A DNA stretch of 46,479 bases from Nitrospira sp. (GCA_016873395.1 VGXG01000018.1:1-46479), one strand, 5' to 3'; positions 26,064-34,991 are shown, numbered from the stretch's first letter. The notes: generated by a model not told the origin, from the letters alone. A program made the numbers and translations.

Positions 26064-26486
26064 CTACTCTCCCATGACCTGGACCACCAGGTCGCGGGTG
26101 CGAGATCTCGTGTCGAAGTCCACCACGACGAGCTGCTGCCAGGTACCCAGCATCAACGTCCCGTCGCTGAACGGGATCGTGAGGGACGGCCCCTGAAGCT
26201 GTCCGCGCAGGTGACTGTGACCGTTGTCCTCCCCGGGATTGCGGGTATTGTGCTGCCAGACAGGATCGGCCGGCACCAGCCGGTCCCAGATCGTTTTCGT
26301 ATCGGCCCGGATGCCCGGCTCATCCTCGATGATCATGACGGATGCGGTCGTGTGTTTGATGAAGAGGGTGACTAGTCCGGCCTTAAGCCTCGTGTCCGTC
26401 AACGTCTGCTGAACCAGCTTCGTGACGTTCTCGATCTGAGTCCCACCCTGCAGGGTGAGCCGCAGCGGGACGGTGGTCACCGGCAT
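26064..26486 (-). CDS. yjbQ: YjbQ-family protein
   Basis: A 140-residue protein with the family core FIKHTTASVMIIEDEPGIRADT, then HSHLRGQLQGPSLTIPF and LGTWQQLVVVDFD. The family (UPF0047/YjbQ) has been reported as a secondary thiamine-phosphate synthase in some species. It overlaps the 3' end of the upstream HD-domain gene by 10 bases, suggesting co-expression. Confidence 0.92.
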   Translation of the reverse strand: MPVTTVPLRLTLQGGTQIENVTKLVQQTLTDTRLKAGLVTLFIKHTTASVMIIEDEPGIRADTKTIWDRLVPADPVWQHNTRNPGEDNGHSHLRGQLQGPSLTIPFSDGTLMLGTWQQLVVVDFDTRSRTRDLVVQVMGE

Positions 26487-27424
26487 GGGGCGGCTCCCGA
26501 CGCCAGCGTCCGCAGCGCCTGAATCTCCCGCCTGGGCAAAGGAGCGCCCTGTGCTTCGGCCAGAATCCGATCGAACGCCCCTTCCGCAGCCAGTTCCCGC
26601 AGCGCGGTCACAACCCGATCGCCGAGAATCCCCTCGACCCGAAGCTTTTCAAGATACGCGGAGGCATCTGCCACGCTTTCCCCCGTGCGCGTGTAATAAT
26701 CCCGTCCGCGCCGCCGATTGCAATATGCCTCGAATTGCTCACAGGCGACCAGCACTTCGGCCAACTGGCGCACCCAGGCCGGCGCCCCCTCCAATTTTTC
26801 CGGATAGTAATAGTAGAGCATGACGCGGGTCATCCATGAGGACCACCTGACCCCCAGCTTGGTCAGGCGAGGCTTGACGGCGCGCAACCGCCGCGCCAAT
26901 CGTCCTGCGTATCCCAACCGCATTTCCACCTGTTCCCGAGTCCAGCTATCGATCGGGATGCCGGCATTTTCCAAGTCGCGCGAGTAGCGGAACAGGAACG
27001 CCTCCGTTTCACGGCCATAGGGAGTACCCGGGTGGGCCACCCGCCATTCCCGCGGCCTGGTCGGAATGCCATGCCGCCGGGCCCACGACCACACCGCCCC
27101 GAATCGCCGCCGATCCAACCCCGCCCTCCCCAAGTCATGGAGCAGGCAGGCCATCTGGTAGGACATCACCCGGCTTAGCGGATGTCCAAGTCGCAGCGCG
27201 ACGGCAGCGCACATGCGCGCGGTGCGGAACGCGTGCGGCCGGTCGTAGCCGCGGATGAGTCTCTCCGGCTTTCGAGGATCAGGCACGTCATAGAGCTGGA
27301 GCAGCGCGGAGGCCAGAGGACGCGGGATCAAGAGCGGCGCGCCGTTGTGGAAGCCGGTTGTGCGGCTCCCCTTGGAGGTCCCGGTTCCGTTCAATGTGGT
27401 CGTTTGCCGAGCCATCGTCACCAT
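26477..27424 (-). CDS. HD-domain protein
   Basis: A 315-residue protein with RMCAAVALRLGHPLSRVMSYQMACLLHDLGRAGLDRRRF near residues 74-115, which carries the HD pair (LLHDLGR) of metal-dependent phosphohydrolases. No partner domain such as EAL or GGDEF is evident, and no GYP motif is seen, so a nucleotide or cyclic-dinucleotide phosphohydrolase role is only inferred. The N-terminal 30 residues look disordered. ATG at 27424 or 27415 is possible. It runs into yjbQ by overlap. Confidence 0.75.
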   Translation of the reverse strand: MVTMARQTTTLNGTGTSKGSRTTGFHNGAPLLIPRPLASALLQLYDVPDPRKPERLIRGYDRPHAFRTARMCAAVALRLGHPLSRVMSYQMACLLHDLGRAGLDRRRFGAVWSWARRHGIPTRPREWRVAHPGTPYGRETEAFLFRYSRDLENAGIPIDSWTREQVEMRLGYAGRLARRLRAVKPRLTKLGVRWSSWMTRVMLYYYYPEKLEGAPAWVRQLAEVLVACEQFEAYCNRRRGRDYYTRTGESVADASAYLEKLRVEGILGDRVVTALRELAAEGAFDRILAEAQGAPLPRREIQALRTLASGAAPCR

Positions 27425-27509
27425 ATGGCTGGTTCAGCTCGGATGAGGATATCGCCAGCCGAAACGGGGTGTCAAGCCAACACCTACCAGTGCCAGCGTT
27501 GCAGAGCAG

Positions 27510-28400
27510 TCAGAACCGTTTGCCCACCATCAGTCCCGCACCCATCCCATGCTCCATCGCCATGGGACGGATTTGCCAGTCTGTGGGATCTCCGGAGTGG
27601 CGCCGGTTGATAAAATGCCCCAGCCCCCAGCCAATCAAACTGCCCGCAACGACATCCGAGGCAAAATGCTTGTTCGTATAGATCCTGGAGGCGGCCACGG
27701 CGGTGGCCAGACCATAAGCCATCCATGCCACCGCCGGCGACTCGAACCGCTCCGCAAAGACGGTCGCCACGGCGAAGCTGGCCGCCGCAGATGAGGAGGC
27801 AAACGAACTGCTCAGGCCGGTGAAGGGACGAAAATGGGTCGCGCCCTGATTAGCCTCAGGGCGCGCGCGGCCGGTGATCTCCTTAAGCAGCGCCGTCGCA
27901 GCCACCGCGAACGCTTCCGCTTCCAGGCCGACCAATCCGGCTTCTTTCCATTGACTGTCTCCGCCGTAGGACTCACGGGCCAGTCCGATCGCGATGACGC
28001 CGACATTCAGACCGGCCAGCGTGCCGGCGCTCCCGAAAGCGCTGAGACCATCGGCCACATTTTTCCCGGTGGTCGATTGGTTCCGATTGACCAGATTCCT
28101 GATACTCGAATCGGCGGCAAACATGCCTCCGACGACCGCCATCGCCCCGCCCAGCTTCATCGCATCGTACCGGTCCATGTGCAGCGGCGCGACCACCAGG
28201 GCTCCAGCATCCTCAATGACGGCTTTGACACCCTCGGTCAACGATTCTTCCTTGATCGCCTTCACCGACTGCTCCCCCTCGGCCGCATAGGCGACACCGG
28301 ACGGGAAAGGCAGACCGAGGCAAAGGCAAACAAGAAGAACCCACAAGGCCATCGCGATCTTGATTGTTTTCAAGGTCGTATGGAGATCTTCGTCAACCAT
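27510..28400 (-). CDS. PAP2-like membrane protein with a degenerate active site
   Basis: A 296-residue protein with an N-terminal signal or anchor and a C-terminal PAP2/haloperoxidase-fold region. Motif 1, KEITGRARP, and motif 3, SRIYTNKHFASDVVAG, are present. Motif 2, normally PSGH, reads ASSS (in SSFASSSAAASFAVA), so the catalytic histidine that protonates the leaving group is missing. It may be inactive as a phosphatase or have shifted its role. ATG at 28400 is preferred over a TTG at 28445. It lies downstream of tRNA-Thr. Confidence 0.82.
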   Translation of the reverse strand: MVDEDLHTTLKTIKIAMALWVLLVCLCLGLPFPSGVAYAAEGEQSVKAIKEESLTEGVKAVIEDAGALVVAPLHMDRYDAMKLGGAMAVVGGMFAADSSIRNLVNRNQSTTGKNVADGLSAFGSAGTLAGLNVGVIAIGLARESYGGDSQWKEAGLVGLEAEAFAVAATALLKEITGRARPEANQGATHFRPFTGLSSSFASSSAAASFAVATVFAERFESPAVAWMAYGLATAVAASRIYTNKHFASDVVAGSLIGWGLGHFINRRHSGDPTDWQIRPMAMEHGMGAGLMVGKRF

Positions 28401-28497
28401 GAACCTACTCTTTCCAAGACGATGACCAGGAAAGCTTTCGCTCAACGGGGAAGCACAAGCAGGGAACGCAACGGTGGGTGAGAGCCAGGCGAGATGC

Positions 28498-28572
28498 TGG
28501 AGCCGGCGAGTGGGGTTGAACCACCGACCTGCTGATTACGAATCAGCTGCTCTGCCACTGAGCTACGCCGGC
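28498..28572 (-). tRNA. tRNA-Thr(CGU)
   Basis: On the minus strand a 75-nt cloverleaf: acceptor GCCGGCG/CGCCGGC, D arm GCTC/GAGC, anticodon arm GCTGA/TCAGC with loop TTCGTAA, T arm GGTGG/CCACT (closing pair G-T), CCA encoded. The anticodon CGT reads ACG (threonine). Confidence 0.93.
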
Positions 28573-28695
28573 CGCCAGTCGCTTGCGAGCGGACCTTGAC
28601 GCAGTCCGCAGACGCCCGCGCATCATACTCAGCCCGCTGCCGGCCTGTCAATCGCATCGGAGCTGGCGGGAGGTCCCCGGCTTGCTGCGGCGCAC

Positions 28696-30603
28696 TCATT
28701 GGATGCGGGCTAACGGCAGGTGCCACGCCTTCGAGGTAGGGGCAAGGGCGGGAATGCAGGCGGGCTCTTGCTCGTTCCCGTATTCCGCTTGCGCGGTCTT
28801 GGATACCTCGGCCCGCGCGTAGTTATAGAGCTCTCCCAGAGCCACAAAACCGTTGTGGTCCCGGTCGGCCGCTCCAGCCAAACCCTTGAGGAGATAGTAC
28901 GTAAACAGGCCGTGCTTCCCCAAGTCGTACCGATGGGCCTCCTGGATCTTGTTGACCCCGAGTAGTTGCACCACCTTTCCGCCTGCCTGATCGGGAGGGA
29001 GCCAGACCGGTCCTTTGACATGCGGCTGGACCGCTGCGGAAGGAGTCATCAGCGCGACATCAAGCAGCAACACCGCCTGCTGAATGGGCAGGCGCGCGAG
29101 CCCCGTCTGGAGCCGGCGAAGGGAGAAGGAGCGGGCCGGCGCTTCCGGGCTGCTTTCATAGGGAAGCAGCATCACCGACCCGGTCGCAGGATCAACCACC
29201 GCACGACCGGAAAAGAAGATCATGACCAGCGAGCCCGGCTCCACCTGTTGCGGCAACCAGTCCTCGAACACTTCGGCCAGATCTTGCTTCAGCGCATGGT
29301 CATCCGTGATCAACTTGATCTGCTTGGCCGGAATGCCACCCGCCGTCCGGAAATAATCGGCCATCACTTTGGCATCACGGGCCGCGTACTTCACACCCGG
29401 CACATCGGCGTTACGGAAAGAGCCGATCCCGATGGCGATCCCGACCGCCTTGCGCCGTTCAAAGCCCCGTACCGGCTGGGGGACCTGATCCACATCCACC
29501 GACAACACCTCCACGTTCTGCAGTTTGGCTGGGCGCAACGCGGCGATGAATTTCTTGGGGCTCGGCTGCCCGGCCGAGGCGGACGGGATCAACACGGACA
29601 CGATCAGCTCCGCCTGCTGGACGGCCGAAACGGGCGGGACTCTCCCCTTAGCTTCCACTTGTTTGGATTCGTCCGGTTGCAGGTCTCCCACGGGGATCTG
29701 TCCGGCAAGCATCTGCACCAGCGAAGGACTTCCGCTCAGGTCCACCACGGCCCCTTTGACGACTTCGCGACTGATATTCTTGACCTCGACCTTGACGATC
29801 ACCTGTTCTCCCCCTTCGAGGACTTGATCCAGGCTTTCGTCCTTCAGCATGGCTCGAAAGGAGAGCACCGGCGAGCCGGCAGAACCAGGAGCCTGCGGCG
29901 GAGCTTGGGACTGTGCCGGAGTCGGGACCGAACCGGAGGAGACAACCGCAGCCCCTCCGGGCCGAGATCCGGCAAGCGGCTTTCGGCTGTCTTCCGGCCG
30001 TGAGCGGGCTGCCTGTCGAATTTTCAACGAATCTCCAAGATTCTTCTTGAACCCCTGCGCCAGTTTGACAGCCGCCTCGTTCGCTATGTCGGTCAGGCCG
30101 CGTACCGCGCACTGATCCCGGTCTGTCTCGACTTTCCCCTTGACTTCGGTCCGCAGCTTCTTCGAAAAGAGCACGTCGCCGCTTGAGTCGACGTAGGCCA
30201 CTGTGCCGCCAAGGATCACCGTGGCGTCGTAACTGTTGGTTTCACGACGCGGGATGTAGAGTTCCAGCTCCTTGAGTCCCAGAGAGATCTGCACCTCCCC
30301 GTCGAACGGTCCGCTTGGGGCGCTGCCGGCTGCGCCGGTATCGGTCTGGACCTTCTCAAAGACCGTCCCGATTTCGCGCGAGAAGGCCGTGGTCAGGCGA
30401 CCACCGATGGGGACCGTCACAGGCTCCTGGCAGCCGTTCGTATAGTCGAGGCCGGCCCTCGTGACGCTGGAGTCCAGCTTCATGTTCACCCGTAAGGGAA
30501 GCCAGTACCCCTGAGGGTCTGACCCGAACCAGGGCCTGGAGGTCATACCGCTGCAACCGGTGAGCCCGGCCAGCAGGAGCAGCAGCCAAGTCAATCGAGC
30601 CAT
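28696..30603 (-). CDS. Lipoprotein with a caspase-like domain lacking the catalytic dyad
   Basis: A 635-residue protein. An N-terminal lipobox (LTGC) marks it as a lipoprotein; ATG at 30603 gives the signal peptide. Residues about 30-205 form an unknown envelope domain, and about 245-360 a CARDB-like beta domain (VKVEVKNISREVVKGAVVDL). Residues about 385-620 are caspase-like: VGIAIGIGSFRNADVPGVKYAARDAKVMADYF, then IFFSGRA where active enzymes have GHG, then LLLDVALM where they have DxCH/S. Both catalytic residues appear replaced. A calcium-loop-like DRDHNGFVALGE follows at about 580-591. It probably acts by binding rather than cutting. Confidence 0.78.
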   Translation of the reverse strand: MARLTWLLLLLAGLTGCSGMTSRPWFGSDPQGYWLPLRVNMKLDSSVTRAGLDYTNGCQEPVTVPIGGRLTTAFSREIGTVFEKVQTDTGAAGSAPSGPFDGEVQISLGLKELELYIPRRETNSYDATVILGGTVAYVDSSGDVLFSKKLRTEVKGKVETDRDQCAVRGLTDIANEAAVKLAQGFKKNLGDSLKIRQAARSRPEDSRKPLAGSRPGGAAVVSSGSVPTPAQSQAPPQAPGSAGSPVLSFRAMLKDESLDQVLEGGEQVIVKVEVKNISREVVKGAVVDLSGSPSLVQMLAGQIPVGDLQPDESKQVEAKGRVPPVSAVQQAELIVSVLIPSASAGQPSPKKFIAALRPAKLQNVEVLSVDVDQVPQPVRGFERRKAVGIAIGIGSFRNADVPGVKYAARDAKVMADYFRTAGGIPAKQIKLITDDHALKQDLAEVFEDWLPQQVEPGSLVMIFFSGRAVVDPATGSVMLLPYESSPEAPARSFSLRRLQTGLARLPIQQAVLLLDVALMTPSAAVQPHVKGPVWLPPDQAGGKVVQLLGVNKIQEAHRYDLGKHGLFTYYLLKGLAGAADRDHNGFVALGELYNYARAEVSKTAQAEYGNEQEPACIPALAPTSKAWHLPLARIQ

Positions 30604-30774
30604 GCGGTGAGTCACAGAGGTCTTAAGGGAAGAGACGGGGGCTGACAAGACAGCCACAGCCCACACAGCCCCGTGTATATACCGGAAACCCTTTCACAAG
30701 GCAACCGGAAAGGTTCGTGCAGGCCTTGGCCCCCCGTCGTTGACAGGGTGTTCTTGCTGGGCTATGGTCTTCTC

Positions 30775-31683
30775 ATGCGAGCCGCCCTGGAATCCGACCA
30801 GTCTGCCAGTGTCCCTCGCCCGCGGGCCTTCCCCGACTGGCGGACCCTGGCCCAGCTCATCAGGCTGTCCAACCAATCCGGCACCCTGCTGCTGGCGCTC
30901 CCGATTTTCTGGGCGTTGCTTCTTGCCTCAGAGGGACACCCCCCCTTCAAGCTGATCGCCGTCTTTCTGGCCGGTTCGTTCCTGATGCGCAGCGCCGGGG
31001 TGGTCATCAACGACGTAGCGGATCGCTCCTTCGACCGCCAAGTGGCGAGAACCAAGTCACGTCCCTTGGCCAGCGGCGCCCTGACCGTCCCTGAGGCTCT
31101 GCTGGCGGCGACGTTCTTGATCCTCCTCGCAGCCGGTCTGCTGGTGTTCGTGAGCCGACTCACTCTGTTGTTGAGCCCTGTCGCATTCCTGCTGGCTGCC
31201 TCCTACCCCTTCTCCAAGCGGGTCCTGCACCTGCCTCAGGCTATGCTCGGGATTTCGTTCGGGTGGGGAGTGGTCATGAGCTGGGCGGCGGTCCGTGATA
31301 GCCTGGACCTCCCCTGCTGGCTCCTCTTCGCCAGCACGGTCCTCTGGGCCCTGGCCTACGATACGATCTACGCGCTCCAGGACCGAGAAGATGACGCACG
31401 AATCGGCGTCAAATCCTCCACCATCCTCTTCGGGCCGCTGACCTGGGCGGCGGTAGCCGTCGCGATGGGCGGGATGCTGACCCTGCTTGGCCTCACCGGC
31501 TGGGTGGCTCGGTTGGGACCAGCGTTTTATGCGACACTGGCTCTGGTTGGCTGGTTTGCCTGGCGGCAAGTCCGACAGTTACGAGGCCCTGTGTCCTCGG
31601 TTCAGGCCTTCACCCTCTTCAAACAGCATATTTGGATCGGGTGGGCCATTCTGGCCGGTATCTGGGCAGGGTTGGTGTGGTAG
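30775..31683 (+). CDS. ubiA: UbiA-family prenyltransferase
   Basis: A 302-residue integral membrane protein with the two aspartate motifs of UbiA enzymes: NDVADRSFDRQVART and YDTIYALQDREDD, which bind the prenyl diphosphate through magnesium. Eight or so hydrophobic segments. The best match by motif is 4-hydroxybenzoate polyprenyltransferase, but other UbiA roles (quinone or heme side chains) remain possible, and no other ubiquinone genes are in the window. ATG 30775 is used; the upstream frame looks non-coding. Divergent from the caspase-like lipoprotein. Confidence 0.85.
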   Translation: MRAALESDQSASVPRPRAFPDWRTLAQLIRLSNQSGTLLLALPIFWALLLASEGHPPFKLIAVFLAGSFLMRSAGVVINDVADRSFDRQVARTKSRPLASGALTVPEALLAATFLILLAAGLLVFVSRLTLLLSPVAFLLAASYPFSKRVLHLPQAMLGISFGWGVVMSWAAVRDSLDLPCWLLFASTVLWALAYDTIYALQDREDDARIGVKSSTILFGPLTWAAVAVAMGGMLTLLGLTGWVARLGPAFYATLALVGWFAWRQVRQLRGPVSSVQAFTLFKQHIWIGWAILAGIWAGLVW

Positions 31684-31696
31684 TCGAACGATTCAA

Positions 31697-32728
31697 TCAC
31701 TTGGCCGAGGCTTTTTCGATCGGCTTCTCAGGCTTGGGCGCCCGCAAGGTGGCCAGGTACCTGGCGATCGCCCTGGCGTCCGGATCGCTGATACCCAGGT
31801 TGGGCATGCGGGTCTCCGGCTTCATGCTCTGCGGATACTTGATCCAGCGGTAGACCCAAGTGCTGTTCAGCCGGAAGCCGGCCCGGTCCAAAGCCGGTCC
31901 GACGATCCCGCCGGCATCCCCCACCTGATGGCAGGCATTGCAGCCGTATTTATTGCTGTAGAGCCGCTTGCCGGTCTCAGCCTGCTTGGCCGCTTCTGCT
32001 TCGGCCATCGTCAGGTCCGGCCGTTGAACCGCGGCGAACTTCGGCTTCGAGGAAAAGTTGGCGAGGGCGGTCTTGGCCGCTTCCAGTTCCTTGGCGACCG
32101 CTGCGTTCGCTTCCTGCTCCTTGGCTGTGGCGGCGTCGTCCACGTCAACGCCTTTCTTCTCCGCCTCATCCTCCGCCTTCTTTTCAGCCGCTTCCAAAGC
32201 TTGCTTGGTTTGATCCGCCTTCTGCTGAGCAGCCTGGAGCTGGTCCTGCAACTCCTTCTTCCGCCCTTCCACGTTGAAGGTCAGGCTCATCCCGTGCAAC
32301 GTCCGAACATAGGCTACGATCGCCCAGATTTCCTCCTCGGAGAGCGTGTACTTGAAGGTCGGCATGGTCGGCACGGCAAACTCGTCGTCCCCGATCTTGT
32401 CGCCCACCTCCGGGGTCGTGTCCTTCATATCGCGCGAGATGGTCCCGTAGATTTCTTCGTCCTTGAAGGTGGACATCTCCCCCTGGTTGGACAGGTCCTT
32501 GGGGCGGGGGTCCGGCATCTGCCCCCAGTTATACCCCTCATTCTGCCGGCCATGCTCGCCGTGACAGTGCATGCAGTAGTGGGCGTAGAGCTTCTGGCCT
32601 TTGGCGACCTGCTCGCTCTGGAACAGCGCGCAGCCGGCCGTCCCCGCCACCGCGCCGACCGCCACCACCGCTCCGGCCAGCAGGAGCTTTCGAATCTTCG
32701 TTGTTGCCCTCTTGCGCGCGGCCGTCAT
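31697..32728 (-). CDS. Diheme cytochrome c with a coiled-coil linker
   Basis: A 343-residue exported protein. Heme c sites are CMHCH (52-56) and CNACH (263-267), each followed by a methionine-containing loop. Between them, residues about 155-225, lies a long Lys/Glu/Ala/Gln-rich coiled coil (EGRKKELQDQLQAAQQKADQTK continuing in the same style). Such a rod between two hemes is unusual. A hydrophobic N-terminal segment (IRKLLLAGAVVAVGAVAGTAGC) anchors it, possibly as a lipoprotein. ATG at 32728 overlaps the stop of the upstream NxrC-like gene (ATGA). It is the last gene of the respiratory cluster. Confidence 0.86.
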   Translation of the reverse strand: MTAARKRATTKIRKLLLAGAVVAVGAVAGTAGCALFQSEQVAKGQKLYAHYCMHCHGEHGRQNEGYNWGQMPDPRPKDLSNQGEMSTFKDEEIYGTISRDMKDTTPEVGDKIGDDEFAVPTMPTFKYTLSEEEIWAIVAYVRTLHGMSLTFNVEGRKKELQDQLQAAQQKADQTKQALEAAEKKAEDEAEKKGVDVDDAATAKEQEANAAVAKELEAAKTALANFSSKPKFAAVQRPDLTMAEAEAAKQAETGKRLYSNKYGCNACHQVGDAGGIVGPALDRAGFRLNSTWVYRWIKYPQSMKPETRMPNLGISDPDARAIARYLATLRAPKPEKPIEKASAK

Positions 32729-33549
32729 GACGAGGACCCTTTCTTCAGCTTCCGGATCACCACGAACTGAAACCCGGCCGCGAGCCCGACGGCCAGCGCA
32801 GCGTAGAGATAGCCGGAATAATCCGGCGGCGGCTCGGCGCGGAAATACCACCAGGAGGAGACCGCCTTCTGCGACCCCTTCTCCTTCAGGTCGCCGCTCG
32901 CGTCCCGCTTTCCATCCCAGATCGCGAACGCGATATTGATAAAGTCCCCCGGCTTGATCTGCGCGTCGTCCTCCGCGTCGGGCGTGGAGAGAGAACGGGT
33001 GAAGATAACCTTCCAGGTGCCGTTCTGATAGACTCCCTTGCCCTTCACATCCTGCTGGTCCTGAGCCTTCAAGGTGCCAAACCCCTTGGCGTTCATGTCC
33101 AGGACCTTGGCGTCCTTGTTCTTCCAGAACCAGATGTTGACCGGCCCTCCCTCCACCTGCCCCATCGGCTGCCCGTGCGCGAAATGGGCCTTCTTGTCTC
33201 CGACCATGAACTCCAAGGCCGCCGCGTCATCGGGATCTTCGGAGGGATCCGCCCACTCCAGAAGGATCGACACTTGCTGGCCGTCATGCAGACCGCGCAC
33301 CTTCACCGACTTGACTGTGACTTCCTGAATCCGAGGCGCCCAGTGAACTTGCGGAGACAGGGGGAACTCCGAAACAGGCGCGCTGCTCCAGGCCGCAGCG
33401 GTCGGATCCTCAGCCGGGAGGTTGTCCTTGACCAGCGCGGCCCTCACCGCCACGCTCTCCTGAGCCCAACCGGCCACAGAAGCCAGGATCACTGCGGAAA
33501 GGGCCACTCCAGCGACCACGCTGACACGCCACGCTCTTGACCGATTCAT
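32725..33549 (-). CDS. NxrC-like (ethylbenzene-dehydrogenase gamma-type) b-heme protein
   Basis: A 274-residue protein with an N-terminal signal peptide, a soluble domain, and a C-terminal membrane helix (YAALAVGLAAGFQFVVI) followed by a basic tail. The central runs QVSILLEWADPSEDP, NIWFWKNKDA and SLSTPDAEDDAQIKPGDFINIAFAIWDGKRDASG match the ethylbenzene dehydrogenase-related heme b domain, the gamma subunit of type II DMSO-reductase enzymes including nitrite oxidoreductase. No NxrA or NxrB is present in the window. It is coupled to the diheme cytochrome, suggesting that it carries electrons between that cytochrome and the membrane. Confidence 0.84.
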   Translation of the reverse strand: MNRSRAWRVSVVAGVALSAVILASVAGWAQESVAVRAALVKDNLPAEDPTAAAWSSAPVSEFPLSPQVHWAPRIQEVTVKSVKVRGLHDGQQVSILLEWADPSEDPDDAAALEFMVGDKKAHFAHGQPMGQVEGGPVNIWFWKNKDAKVLDMNAKGFGTLKAQDQQDVKGKGVYQNGTWKVIFTRSLSTPDAEDDAQIKPGDFINIAFAIWDGKRDASGDLKEKGSQKAVSSWWYFRAEPPPDYSGYLYAALAVGLAAGFQFVVIRKLKKGSSS

Positions 33550-33565
33550 GCCCCTGCCCTCTCTC

Positions 33566-33630
33566 TCTTCACGTCAACTCTTCACGCTTCCGTTTATCTT
33601 CTTCTCACTGCTCACTCTTCACTTCTTCTA
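33566..33630. repeat. Heptad array between cytochrome genes
   Basis: From 33602: TTCTCAC, TGCTCAC, TCTTCAC, TTCTTCT in 7-base phase; a partial arm with TCTTCAC words lies at 33566-33585. It includes the stop codon of the upstream gene (CTA at 33628-33630 on this strand). Confidence 0.55.
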
Positions 33631-34344
33631 TTCCCACGTCCTGGGCTTTTGATGCGCCCCATCGTATTCGCCCATGATGATCTTCCAGATCTGTTCATCC
33701 TTCAACTCGACTTCCCAGCGCGGCATGGCCGACTTCCAGGGCATGCCCTCGATGGGCAATCCGACCCCACCGTTCTTAATTCTCCAGAACACATACGACT
33801 CCTGGAGCTGGGCGATGGTTCCAGGATCCACGAAATTCGCCGGAGGAGGACTGAAGCCCCTGGCGGCCGGCCCCTTTCCGTCAAAATTCCCGTGACAGGG
33901 TGAACAGAAGGCCGCAAAGAGTCCTTTGCCTGCCATCACGTTTTCCGGCGTATTCGGGATCGGGTTCGACAGCCCCACGAACTCGCCCGGTGGGGCCGGG
34001 TGGATCGTCCGGTTTTCCGCCGGAGGCTGGTCGCTCGGCGCCGTGCTGGAATAGGTTTGCCAGCCCACCAGCAGCGGGAACAGAACCAGAACCAGCAGAC
34101 GGGCCGTCTTCATAGCACCAGTCTGCCCCTCCCCGCTCAGGAACCGGGAGATGGGGCCAAAAAACGCCTCGGTGGACTGGCCGCTCAGGGTGGCGAAAAT
34201 CACGATGCCGGTAACAGTCAGAGCCAGGTAGATGAAGATAAGGCTGGCCGGCAGTGGCGCTGTGAACAGGGGCAGAGCCAACTTCAAAAACAGATAGATG
34301 CCGACGGTGAGGATCGCGCCTTTGAGAAGCACTCCGCCTTTCAT
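33628..34344 (-). CDS. Membrane-anchored cytochrome c
   Basis: A 238-residue protein with three hydrophobic N-terminal segments (about residues 5-25, 30-52 and 78-98) and one heme site, CSPCH, at about residue 146. The heme domain has GKGLFAAFCSPCHGNFDGKGP and a later GMPWKSAMPRWEVELKDEQIWKIIM with the ligand methionine. ATG at 34344. It is next to another short cytochrome c in the cluster, so both probably pass electrons around the complex. Confidence 0.88.
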   Translation of the reverse strand: MKGGVLLKGAILTVGIYLFLKLALPLFTAPLPASLIFIYLALTVTGIVIFATLSGQSTEAFFGPISRFLSGEGQTGAMKTARLLVLVLFPLLVGWQTYSSTAPSDQPPAENRTIHPAPPGEFVGLSNPIPNTPENVMAGKGLFAAFCSPCHGNFDGKGPAARGFSPPPANFVDPGTIAQLQESYVFWRIKNGGVGLPIEGMPWKSAMPRWEVELKDEQIWKIIMGEYDGAHQKPRTWE

Positions 34345-34370
34345 AGCTTCTTTCCTTCCCTCAGAAGACC

Positions 34371-34979
34371 TCACTGACCGTGAACGATCGGAATCAGCGC
34401 CGCCACCTTCTGTGGCTGGCCGGCCGGCTGCGTGATCTCGGACGGACTGACCGTGATCGGCTCTCCGCTCATCTGCTGCAAGAACGCAATCACCGAGAGG
34501 ATTTCATTGTTGGAGAGGCCGATCGGGTTTTTATTGATCTGGGGCATCTTGGCCGGATATTCCTTCGGCGGTCCCTCGTGCCGGAAGTCCAGATAAATAT
34601 AGGCCTGGGGCTGCGTCAAGCTCTCGTAAATGAACTCGCGAGTCAGCTTGGCACCGATCCCCTTGAGGTCCGGGCATCGCGCCGATTCGCTGGGGCCGAT
34701 CGAATGGCACAGGGCGCATTGCCCTTTGCTGAAAAAGATCTTTTGGCCGATCGCGGCCATATCTGTCGCAGTCTTAATGCTGGCTACGTCGAATTTTTCT
34801 TCCGCCGGGGGGAGCGAGGCCATTTGGGGCACACCCAACGCAATCAAGGCAAATATCCCCAGCACAATAATGACGAACCCCACCACGCGAAGAAATCGGG
34901 CTTGAATGAATAGAAGGATCACCACCCCGAGGCCAACCACGCAGAGCCCGATCACCTGTAGCAACACAACTTCGCTCAT
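34371..34979 (-). CDS. Membrane-anchored cytochrome c
   Basis: A 202-residue protein with two hydrophobic N-terminal helices (residues about 4-26 and 30-48) and a CALCH heme c site at about residue 88. KMPQINKNPIGLSNNEILSVIAFLQQM carries the likely methionine ligand and the helix after it, typical of class I cytochromes. ATG 34979 has the upstream bd-like gene across a heptad spacer. No catalytic motif; an electron carrier. Confidence 0.88.
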   Translation of the reverse strand: MSEVVLLQVIGLCVVGLGVVILLFIQARFLRVVGFVIIVLGIFALIALGVPQMASLPPAEEKFDVASIKTATDMAAIGQKIFFSKGQCALCHSIGPSESARCPDLKGIGAKLTREFIYESLTQPQAYIYLDFRHEGPPKEYPAKMPQINKNPIGLSNNEILSVIAFLQQMSGEPITVSPSEITQPAGQPQKVAALIPIVHGQ

Positions 34980-34991
34980 AAGTCCTCTCTG

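Noticed and set aside
31487-32770. Long plus-strand frame of 427 codons overlapping UbiA and the diheme cytochrome gene
   Set aside because: It runs across two real genes on different strands and has no domain or start site.
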